Positions 7,397 to 12,904 of a stretch of DNA of 12,904 bases are shown here, one piece after another (the stretch's first letter is position 1; each line of letters starts with the position of its first letter). The notes beneath the pieces were generated by a model. That model saw nothing but the letters and a program-made list of their open reading frames with translations. It did not search any database and was not told the DNA's origin. The translations under genes and the position numbers were made by a program. Location: assembly GCA_007133995.1 (NCBI GenBank), contig SLLP01000023.1, forward strand, positions 1-12,904, written 5' to 3'. The DNA comes from Balneolales bacterium (GTDB taxonomy: Bacteria > Bacteroidota > Rhodothermia > Balneolales > Natronogracilivirgulaceae).

Positions 7397-7714
7397 ATGG
7401 AACACATTTTTGTGTATGTTACCGCATCAAGCCGCCAAGAGGCGGAGACCATAAGCGAGGCGATCATTCGTGAACGTCTGGCAGCTTGCACCAACATCAT
7501 TGAGGATATGTCCGCACTTTTCTGGTGGGAAGGTGCCGTGCAAAAGGAAATGGAGGTGGTGTTGGTAGCCAAAACCACTGCAGATGCATTTCCTCATCTA
7601 TCGACGCGAATCAAGGAGATTCACAGCTATGATTGTCCCTGCATCGTCGGTTTGCCTATAACAATGGGTAATGCCGATTATCTGAAATGGATCGACGAGG
7701 AGGTCCGCCCGTAA
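7397..7714 (+). CDS. cutA: CutA family protein (CutA1-like)
   Basis: A 105-residue protein matching the CutA1 family along its whole length: VYVTASSRQEAETISEAII, RLAACTNIIEDMSALFWWEG, then EMEVVLVAKTT and a closing HSYDCPCIVGLPI..GN.DYLKWI. CutA1 proteins are small, very stable cytoplasmic trimers with a ferredoxin-like fold. They were linked to divalent metal (copper) tolerance in E. coli, but the molecular role remains unclear. The ATG at 7397 gives the usual family length. It is followed after 30 bases by the crotonase gene on the same strand, a likely two-gene unit. The 227 bases before it, up to the tRNA, hold the tRNA promoter and nothing else I can support. Confidence 0.92.
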   Translation: MEHIFVYVTASSRQEAETISEAIIRERLAACTNIIEDMSALFWWEGAVQKEMEVVLVAKTTADAFPHLSTRIKEIHSYDCPCIVGLPITMGNADYLKWIDEEVRP

Positions 7715-7744
7715 GTTGACCGCTAACAACCTAACCCATATCCC

Positions 7745-8506
7745 GTGTCTGTCGTTAAAGTCAACAAAAAAAAACACATCTACTGGGCTGAGATAAATCG
7801 GCCCGAATTCAACAATTCCATTGACTTTGAGGTCATGGATATGCTGGAAAACCTGCTTGATGAGATTGAAAAGAATGATCATATCCGCGTCCTGATACTC
7901 AGCGGTTCCGGCCACCGGTTTTTTGCCTCCGGCGGTAATGTAAAGGCATTTTCAAAGCTGAAGAGCAAAGACGAAGGCCGGCATATGGCGAAACGCATGG
8001 CGGCCATCCTGCACCGGCTTGAAACCGGGCGCTTCTGGACCATGGCATGCATCAACGGAGAGGTATACGGTGGCGGTTGCGAGCTGCTGCTGGCCTTTGA
8101 TTTCGCCATAGCCAGCAAAACCGCAACCTTTACTTTTACTCAGGCCAGCTTCGGTTTGCCACCCGGATGGGGAGGCATCACCCGATTGGTGGAACGGGTC
8201 GGGCGCTCGCGGGCACTTGAGTGGCTTGGAAGCAACCAGATCATCAGCTCTGAGGATGCGGTCAGCACCGGACTCATCAACAAGCTTTCTATAACATCCG
8301 AACTGCGGCGCAATACCTGGGAATGGGCCCTTGAACTCTCGCGGGTCGAGCCGGACCTGATCGAAGAGCTGAAGATCGGAACGCTCTACTCGGTTGACAA
8401 TGTGCGGGAAAAATCGTTCGAACGTGAGCTGGACCGCTTTGCACACTTCTGGGCAAGCCCCCAGCATCAGAAAAGGGTGGCTGATTATCTGAAGCGGTCA
8501 CGATAA
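7745..8506 (+). CDS. Crotonase/enoyl-CoA hydratase superfamily protein
   Basis: A 253-residue crotonase-fold protein, normally a trimer that binds acyl-CoA and stabilises an enolate in an oxyanion hole. The first oxyanion-hole segment is FFASGGNVKAF (59-69) and the second is YGGGCELLLAFD (108-119). The first catalytic Glu of hydratases is kept (E113), but the second (E164 in rat mitochondrial hydratase) aligns with Q133 in TFTFTQASFG. The following LPPGWGGITRLVE resembles the PSWGGTTRLVE stretch I recall from ethylmalonyl-CoA decarboxylase (ECHDC1). A simple hydratase is therefore less likely than a decarboxylase, isomerase or other CoA-ester enzyme; the substrate is unknown. The start is GTG at 7745, since the first in-frame ATG would remove the first beta strand. 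Its 3' end overlaps the convergent DHH gene by 9 bases. Confidence 0.85.
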   Translation: MSVVKVNKKKHIYWAEINRPEFNNSIDFEVMDMLENLLDEIEKNDHIRVLILSGSGHRFFASGGNVKAFSKLKSKDEGRHMAKRMAAILHRLETGRFWTMACINGEVYGGGCELLLAFDFAIASKTATFTFTQASFGLPPGWGGITRLVERVGRSRALEWLGSNQIISSEDAVSTGLINKLSITSELRRNTWEWALELSRVEPDLIEELKIGTLYSVDNVREKSFERELDRFAHFWASPQHQKRVADYLKRSR

Positions 8507-9466
8507 CAATTCGGAGATTTCTGCAACCAGTTCTTTTACAGCTTTTTCAACAGGGCCCGGGTGCCATGCTCCTGAAGCATTGAAATGACCGCCCCCGTTA
8601 AATTTCCGGGCCACCTGGTTCAGATCCACAAGTGATTTACCCCTCAGGCTGATCTTGACCCGGTCCTCCCTCTCGTACAGAAGTACAGATACAGCCACGC
8701 CACGGATACTCAGCGGATAGTTGACAAATCCCTCGAGATCATCCTTTGAGCATCCGTTTTCCGACATCATTTTCTCCGTCACCTCCATCACGGCAACTTT
8801 TTCATCGCAAAACAGCCGGATACCCTTGAGGACTGTGCCGAGCAGGTGGTATTCCGACAAAGTTCTGTCATCATAAATGCGGCTGTAGATTTCACTGGGT
8901 TTGATTCCACCGTACCTGATAATATTTCCAACTGCAAAATGGGTGTCATCTGTCACTGTATCAAAACGAAATGAACCGGTATCGGTTACTATTCCGGCGT
9001 AAAGCGCCTCTCCAATCTCTCTTGAAATTGATTCCGGTCCCGTCTCTGCAAAAAGGGTGTAAACCAGGTATGCTGTTGAGCTTGCGGAACTGTCCCAGAG
9101 CATTTCACTGAAAATCCCCTCCGGTGGATCCAGATGATGATCAATCAGGTAGAGCGGCTTATTGGTATTACTGAAGTACTCTGCCATTTTCCCAAACCGT
9201 GAGGGATCGTTGCCATCAACAAACAAAATGGCATCGCACTGATCCAGCAGCTCTTTTTCGGGCTCCCGGATTTTCTCCTGTCCGGCCAACCATGTCAGAT
9301 TGTCGGGAACCGGGTCATCATTGAACATCATCGGCTCGATACCACGGTCTTGAAACCAGAAATAGAGTGCAAGCTGAGATCCGATTGCGTCGCCATCCGG
9401 TCCGATGTGAGATATGAGAGCCGGTTTTTTAAGTTTTGCCAAAGCTTCGGCAAATTTCTTTACCAT
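8498..9466 (-). CDS. nrnA: DHH/DHHA1 phosphoesterase, NrnA-like oligoribonuclease / PAP phosphatase
   Basis: A 322-residue DHH-family phosphoesterase of the usual NrnA length. The N-terminal DHH domain has SHIGPDGDAIGS (H20, D24, D26), FVDGNDPSRFG (D84), the DHH triplet (D109-H111) and IVTDTGSFRFDT (D162), all Mn-binding positions. The C-terminal DHHA1 domain ends in FNGGGHFNASGAW (GGGH 291-294), which binds substrate. NrnA enzymes degrade 2-5 nt RNA fragments and linear dinucleotides such as pApA, and dephosphorylate 3'-phosphoadenosine 5'-phosphate. Which of these applies cannot be told from sequence. The ATG at 9466 is used. It diverges from thiamine pyrophosphokinase across a 131-base gap. 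Confidence 0.9.
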   Translation of the reverse strand: MVKKFAEALAKLKKPALISHIGPDGDAIGSQLALYFWFQDRGIEPMMFNDDPVPDNLTWLAGQEKIREPEKELLDQCDAILFVDGNDPSRFGKMAEYFSNTNKPLYLIDHHLDPPEGIFSEMLWDSSASSTAYLVYTLFAETGPESISREIGEALYAGIVTDTGSFRFDTVTDDTHFAVGNIIRYGGIKPSEIYSRIYDDRTLSEYHLLGTVLKGIRLFCDEKVAVMEVTEKMMSENGCSKDDLEGFVNYPLSIRGVAVSVLLYEREDRVKISLRGKSLVDLNQVARKFNGGGHFNASGAWHPGPVEKAVKELVAEISELLS

Positions 9467-9504
9467 CTTGCGTATTTTGGTTGCTGAATTATCTTTCTGC
9501 GTTT

Positions 9505-9529
9505 TTCACCTGCAACATTCACCTGCAAC
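9505..9529. repeat. Tandem 12-bp direct repeat in the divergent nrnA/thiN gap
   Basis: TTCACCTGCAAC occurs twice with a 13-base period (9505-9516 and 9518-9529), identical in both copies. On the minus strand it reads GTTGCAGGTGAA and lies within the expected nrnA leader, downstream of the putative promoter. It could be a paired protein-binding site or a replication-slippage duplication. Confidence 0.6.
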
Positions 9530-9540
9530 TTATCCAATGC

Positions 9541-9570
9541 ATAGTATCACGTTTTCCGTCAACTTTTCAA
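9541..9570 (-). promoter_or_regulatory. Putative promoter for nrnA
   Basis: On the minus strand TTGAAA (9570-9565) is followed after 18 bases by TACTAT (9546-9541), with TGA just before it as an extended -10. Transcription would start near 9534, giving a leader of about 68 bases. The match is moderate and based on the sigma-70 consensus only. Confidence 0.35.
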
Positions 9571-9582
9571 AACAACTGGATT

Positions 9583-9588
9583 TATAAT
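9583..9588 (+). promoter_or_regulatory. Possible -10 element for thiamine pyrophosphokinase
   Basis: A perfect TATAAT lies only 9 bases before the ATG at 9598, with no convincing -35 at 16-18 bases. If used, the transcript would be nearly leaderless. AT-rich chance matches are common, so this is weak. Confidence 0.25.
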
Positions 9589-9597
9589 ATCAGAATC

Positions 9598-10227
9598 ATG
9601 CGAATCCTGATCATTGCCAATGGCAAGGAACCCTCTTCGGGGCTGCTGGGTTCCCTGCACAGTGCCTGTGACCGTTTTATCGCAGCCGACGGTGGTGGTA
9701 ATGTTGCTATCCGAATGGGATACACCCCGGATGTGGTCATCGGCGACCTGGACAGTTTCCGGCATATGGATGTGTATCACGGTAATCTGATCCGGGAGCC
9801 GGACCAGGAGACAAATGACCTCGAAAAAGCGCTCAGCTTCGCCAAAAAAAAACAGGCCGACCGGGTGGATGTGGTTGGTGCTACGGGAGAGCGGCTTGAT
9901 CACACGCTTAAAAATCTCTCTGTAATGCAACAATTTGATCCCTGTTTCAATCAACTTGCTTTTTTCGACGACCGTCTTTTTAGCCGTATTATTCCCCGGG
10001 ATTTTTCATTGTCGCTGCCGCCAAAGCATCTGGTCTCTTTGTTTCCCCTATCCGGCAAAGTGGAGGGCATCATCACGGACGGACTCAGGTATCCTCTTCG
10101 TGATGAATCTCTTGAAAACGGACGTCGCGACGGATCTTCCAATGAAACGCTAAAGGGTGATATCCGCATCCGTCACCGGACAGGCGCCCTCCTGTTCATA
10201 ACTGCAATCACCGATCAGCTTCTCTGA
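9598..10227 (+). CDS. thiN: Thiamine pyrophosphokinase (thiamine diphosphokinase)
   Basis: A 209-residue enzyme that transfers pyrophosphate from ATP to thiamine to make the cofactor TPP. Family motifs in order are FIAADGGGN (27-35), PDVVIGDLDS (44-53), DQETNDLEKAL (69-79) and GATGERLDHTLKNL (94-107), which form the Mg-ATP site. The C-terminal thiamine-binding half reads LFPLSGKVEGIITDGLRYPL, then SSNET. The frame stays open upstream, but the ATG at 9598 begins with the typical MRILIIANG strand, and the upstream residues do not resemble the family. No TPP riboswitch is recognisable in the 131 bases before it. A sodium:solute symporter follows on the same strand after 128 bases. Confidence 0.93.
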   Translation: MRILIIANGKEPSSGLLGSLHSACDRFIAADGGGNVAIRMGYTPDVVIGDLDSFRHMDVYHGNLIREPDQETNDLEKALSFAKKKQADRVDVVGATGERLDHTLKNLSVMQQFDPCFNQLAFFDDRLFSRIIPRDFSLSLPPKHLVSLFPLSGKVEGIITDGLRYPLRDESLENGRRDGSSNETLKGDIRIRHRTGALLFITAITDQLL

Positions 10228-10234
10228 GTTGTCT

Positions 10235-10258
10235 AAAGATATTTTTGAAATATTTTTT
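10235..10258 (+). terminator. Weak AT-rich terminator-like hairpin after thiN
   Basis: AAAGATATTT can pair with AAATATTTTT around a TTG loop, and the run of Ts continues to 10258. The stem has no G-C pair, so termination would be inefficient. It lies 7 bases past the thiN stop and could separate thiN from the symporter. Confidence 0.3.
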
Positions 10259-10355
10259 AATGTTTTGATATGTCTGACAGCTTTAATATGAGTTTTATAA
10301 AAGATAACATCTGTAACGCATAACGCCTTTTTCTCCGGAATCAACAATCTGAATC

Positions 10356-11738
10356 GTGCACTTGATTGACGGTATTATCATCGCCAGCTATTTTGTCGTG
10401 CTGATATTTATCAGTTTCTACAAACGGAAAAAAAACGAATCCGAAAGCAGTTTTTTGCTTTCAGGACGCACACTCTCACTCCCCGCCTTTGTTGCCACGC
10501 TGGTATCGACCTGGTATGGAGGGATTCTCGGAGTTGGCGAGTATAGTTTTCAGTTTGGCGTATCGCAATGGGTTTTGTTCGGTGTGCCCTATTATATCTG
10601 CGCACTGCTCTTTGCAGTATTCCTGGCTGGCCGCATCCGGGAAAACAAGGCACTGACCATTCCCGAGGCACTTTCAGATACCTACAACCGCGAAACCGGT
10701 ACGGTTTCGTCCGTCATTATATTTCTGCTTGTGAGTCCGGCCCCTTATATACTGATGCTCGGACTCCTTTTCCAGTTCTTCACAGGTTCTGAGGTCAATA
10801 TCCTCATTTTTGCATCTCTCACAGCCCTTTTTTCCGTCTTCTATGTGAGTATTTCTGGATTTCGCGCCGTCATCCGTACCGATGTGCTCCAGGTAGTGCT
10901 GATGTACGCCGGCTTCGCTGTGCTGCTTGTTCTTGCCATCCGTTATGCAGGCACCCCTTTCCAGGTTTGGAACGAACTGCCGGATACTCATCAGGCGCCT
11001 TTGGGCGGTCACAGCATCCAGTACCTGCTCGTCTGGTTTTTTATTGCTCTGTGGACCTTCGTCGATCCTGCATTTCACCAGCGGGCTGCGGCTGCAAAAA
11101 GTCCCTCCACGGCACGAAAAGGCATATTCTGGTCTGTCGGATTCTGGTTTCTTTTTGACTTTTTTACCGTCTCAGCAGGCCTGTACGGTTTTCTGGTGCT
11201 TGGGGAGTTGGAAAATCCGATACTGGTCTATCCCGAATTAGGAGCCTATCTGCTGCCGGTGGGGCTCTCCGGCCTCTTCTTTCTGACGCTGCTTGCAACA
11301 ATCATGTCCACCCTGGACAGCTTTCTTTTCCTTTCGGGTCAGACCCTGGGACGTGATCTGATCGCCCGTTACTGGCGGCCAGATAAAAGTGTGACCATAA
11401 CACGCTGGTGCATGCTGCTTTCAGCACTGCTTGGTATAATGCTCATCATCATTTATCCGAGTGTCATCGCACTCTGGTATGTGATAGGATCGGTTCTGAT
11501 TCCAGGGCTGCTTTTTCCGGTGCTTGGTGTGTATCTGCCATTCTTCCGGCTCAGAACAGCTGTAGCTGTTTGGTCCCTGATTCTACCCTGTACGGTTTCG
11601 ATTATTTGGCTGATTCTCGGAACCTTGTCTGGTGACGACCTGTATAGCTATGCCTACCTTGGACTTGAACCTTTTTATCCCGGTCTGTTTACAGCCATGA
11701 TGATTTGGCTTTTTGGCCGACAGAGTCGTTCTATCTGA
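10356..11738 (+). CDS. Sodium:solute symporter (SSS) family transporter
   Basis: A 460-residue integral membrane protein with about 12-13 hydrophobic helices (the first at 4-22, the last near 434-454), as expected for the SSS/LeuT-fold family of Na+-coupled uptake systems. Family signatures are SSFLLSGRTLSLPAFVATLV near residues 31-50, GFRAVIRTDVLQVVLM (168-183) and ATIMSTLDSFL (314-324), whose Ser/Thr residues belong to the Na+ site region. The family moves sugars, proline, pantothenate, iodide and others; the substrate here is not readable from sequence. The start is GTG at 10356, with TTG at 10362 as an alternative; no ATG is near. Placement after thiamine pyrophosphokinase might hint at a vitamin-related substrate. 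It ends 3 bases from the convergent small gene. Confidence 0.9.
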   Translation: MHLIDGIIIASYFVVLIFISFYKRKKNESESSFLLSGRTLSLPAFVATLVSTWYGGILGVGEYSFQFGVSQWVLFGVPYYICALLFAVFLAGRIRENKALTIPEALSDTYNRETGTVSSVIIFLLVSPAPYILMLGLLFQFFTGSEVNILIFASLTALFSVFYVSISGFRAVIRTDVLQVVLMYAGFAVLLVLAIRYAGTPFQVWNELPDTHQAPLGGHSIQYLLVWFFIALWTFVDPAFHQRAAAAKSPSTARKGIFWSVGFWFLFDFFTVSAGLYGFLVLGELENPILVYPELGAYLLPVGLSGLFFLTLLATIMSTLDSFLFLSGQTLGRDLIARYWRPDKSVTITRWCMLLSALLGIMLIIIYPSVIALWYVIGSVLIPGLLFPVLGVYLPFFRLRTAVAVWSLILPCTVSIIWLILGTLSGDDLYSYAYLGLEPFYPGLFTAMMIWLFGRQSRSI

Positions 11739-11741
11739 CGA

Positions 11742-12023
11742 TCAGCCGATATTCTTCAAGAGATGGGAAAGATTGAGCTTGTGGATGGGGATCAGGTATT
11801 TCGACTCAAATGCATCTTTATGGATTCCATATTTTCCGGTTCCCCGAAAATCAACAATACAGAAATGGTCTACAACTTTCAGCACCTCTCCGATGCCATA
11901 AAACTCCGGACACGGGCCGTAATATACCAGGTCGCCGCTGTTCAAGTCGTTGTCAGCGCGTCTGTGAAAAGGCAATATGACCGGCAGGCGGTCAATGCGA
12001 TATGGCAGTCGTTTTATTTCCAT
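11742..12023 (-). CDS. Hypothetical 93-residue protein, possibly SH3-like
   Basis: I do not recognise a family. The 93 residues begin basic (MEIKRLPYRIDRLP, then FHRR). The centre alternates beta-strand-like stretches with glycine turns: GDLVYYGPCPEFYGIGEVLK, VVDHFCIVDFRG, then GIHKDAFESKYLIPI. This pattern (GD.V......G.G.V......VDF) recalls small SH3-like barrels such as KOW or DUF3553-type folds, but that is only a visual impression. There is no signal peptide or membrane helix, so it is probably cytoplasmic. It lies 27 bases after tsaE on the same strand, likely in one operon with tsaE and the PorX-like gene. The opposite strand also has an open frame here, but it shows no family resemblance. 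Confidence 0.65.
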   Translation of the reverse strand: MEIKRLPYRIDRLPVILPFHRRADNDLNSGDLVYYGPCPEFYGIGEVLKVVDHFCIVDFRGTGKYGIHKDAFESKYLIPIHKLNLSHLLKNIG

Positions 12024-12050
12024 AAAAAAGAGAGCATAAGATACAAAATT

Positions 12051-12521
12051 TCAATCCTGTTGGTGAATTGAAATTTTTCGCCTGTTTTTGTCCACATGTT
12101 TCATTTCCACAACCCAACATTCATTCGGGAGCAAGGATTCGATTCGTTCCGGCCACTCGATCAAACATATTCCGTTACTGTAAAGGTACTCCTCCAATCC
12201 GAATTCCAGTGCTTCCTGAGGATTATGTAAGCGATAGGCATCTATATGATACAGAGAGACTTTTCCGGGATACTCATGGATCAGTGAAAAAGTCGGAGAC
12301 TGCACCTCATCTTCAGGGATCTGGAATGAGCGGGCCACGCCTTTGACAAAATGTGTCTTGCCTGCACCCAGGTCACCTTTGAGAAGTACTACATCCCCTG
12401 GATTCAGGATGGATCCTAACTGTTCTCCGGCAAGCAGCGTTTCTCTGATTGAGGAAGTAGTAAGCTGTTTTATGCTATTCACTGTTTCCTGATTCCTGAT
12501 CACCTTCCGGCCTTTTTCCAA
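12051..12521 (-). CDS. tsaE: tRNA N6-threonylcarbamoyladenosine biosynthesis ATPase TsaE
   Basis: TsaE is the ATPase that, with TsaB and TsaD, makes threonylcarbamoyl-A37 on ANN-decoding tRNAs in the cytoplasm. Motifs are Walker A GDLGAGKT (49-56), SPTFSLIHEY (75-84), YHIDAYRL (91-98) and LIEWPERIE (120-128). The frame gives 156 residues from a TTG at 12521. No ATG is available near the N-terminus, and GTG codons at 12503 and 12482 are also possible. The last would give a pre-Walker length close to E. coli TsaE, so the start is uncertain by up to 13 residues. It lies 24 bases after the PorX-like gene and 27 before the small gene, all on one strand. I recall tsaE next to porX-type genes in Flavobacteriia. 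Confidence 0.92.
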   Translation of the reverse strand: MEKGRKVIRNQETVNSIKQLTTSSIRETLLAGEQLGSILNPGDVVLLKGDLGAGKTHFVKGVARSFQIPEDEVQSPTFSLIHEYPGKVSLYHIDAYRLHNPQEALEFGLEEYLYSNGICLIEWPERIESLLPNECWVVEMKHVDKNRRKISIHQQD

Positions 12522-12545
12522 GGGTTAGCTTAAAACAAGCTTGCA

Positions 12546-12904
12546 TTATTTGGGCTGCAAGTGAGCCAGCGGCAGGATCATCTCTTCCATGGAAGCTCCA
12601 CCGTGCTGAAAGGTGTCCCGGTATTTGTTTTGGTATTTGTTGTAATTGGTAGGATAAACAAAATAGTAATCCTCAAGAGCAATAATATAATTGGTATTCA
12701 TGTTGGCTCGCGGGAGAAAATAATCCGCGGGTTTTTCTATGTAAATTGCGGCGTTTTTATCACAACGCAAATGGCGGCCGAATTTGTACCGGAGGCTTGT
12801 GGATGTATCCCGGTCACCCAGGACTTTGGTATCACGCATGGCACGAATGGAACCATGATCTGTTGTGATTATAATATTTACATCCTGTCCTGCCAGCTTT
12901 TTGA
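12546..12904 (-). CDS. porX: PorX-like response regulator/PglZ phosphatase, C-terminal fragment
   Basis: The C-terminal 119 residues of a gene that enters from the right edge; the frame remains open to the last base. The fragment starts KKLAGQDVNIIITTDHGS. TTDHGS is the metal-binding Asp-His motif of the alkaline phosphatase/PglZ superfamily. Later YIIALEDYYFVYPTNYNKY and the end FQHGGASMEEMILPLAHL are the closing segments I associate with PorX-type proteins. In Porphyromonas PorX has an N-terminal receiver domain and a PglZ domain, regulates type IX secretion with PorY and SigP, and was reported to hydrolyse oligonucleotides. The receiver domain is outside this window, so the full architecture is inferred. 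A plain PglZ protein is the alternative. tsaE follows after 24 bases. Confidence 0.7.
   Translation of the reverse strand, partial: KKLAGQDVNIIITTDHGSIRAMRDTKVLGDRDTSTSLRYKFGRHLRCDKNAAIYIEKPADYFLPRANMNTNYIIALEDYYFVYPTNYNKYQNKYRDTFQHGGASMEEMILPLAHLQPK

Noticed and set aside
9436..9597. N-terminal extension of thiamine pyrophosphokinase to 9436
   Set aside because: The added residues cover the nrnA start and promoter region and do not resemble the family; the ATG at 9598 begins with the normal first strand.
11763..12071. A 102-codon open frame on the plus strand opposite the 93-residue gene
   Set aside because: It would run into the 3' end of tsaE, and the minus-strand product has a more protein-like strand/turn pattern and operon spacing. 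The choice is not certain.
1..12904. CRISPR array, insertion sequence, integrase, toxin-antitoxin or defence genes
   Set aside because: No array-like repeats, no terminal inverted repeats, no transposase or nuclease motifs were seen; the DHH and PglZ proteins fit housekeeping or signalling families rather than the BREX PglZ context.

Overview
The window looks like chromosomal housekeeping DNA from a Gram-negative bacterium of the Bacteroidota, Balneolota or Rhodothermota group. The clues are protein style, a PorX-type PglZ protein beside tsaE, a histidine kinase with an HQLGTP H-box, an SigH-like ECF sigma factor, moderate base composition and almost no Shine-Dalgarno sequences before starts. 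The phylum is an inference from these features. No mobile element, prophage, CRISPR array or rRNA is visible, and no stretch longer than 300 bases lacks a gene.

Layout. (1) Positions 1-1532, plus strand: the end of a TPR protein, then a secreted protein with four LysM repeats and an RlpA-like double-psi barrel. (2) An ECF sigma factor (plus) converges on a membrane histidine kinase (minus), and their stop codons overlap. (3) A minus-strand proteostasis block runs tRNA-Leu(UAG), tig, clpP, clpX, with tig and clpP joined by an ATGA overlap. An intrinsic terminator sits between the tRNA and tig. (4) Plus strand: cutA and a crotonase-fold enzyme, whose 3' end overlaps that of a minus-strand DHH phosphoesterase (NrnA type). 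(5) Divergent from the phosphoesterase are thiamine pyrophosphokinase and a sodium:solute symporter. (6) A minus-strand group enters from the right edge: the 3' part of a PorX-like gene, tsaE, and a 93-residue protein of unknown family.

How the genes fit together. ClpXP and trigger factor act in protein folding and turnover. ClpP carries Asn where the catalytic Asp is expected, which is the most notable single-residue oddity here. The PorY-like kinase, the ECF sigma factor and the PorX-like protein in one 13-kb window recall the PorX/PorY/SigP circuit that controls type IX secretion in Porphyromonas, but no secretion gene is visible and the link is a hypothesis. The other genes are mostly ordinary metabolism: thiamine activation, oligonucleotide or PAP turnover, and tRNA t6A modification. 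I did not find a clear new defence or mobile system; the findings are catalytic-residue substitutions, regulatory architecture and one unrecognised small protein.
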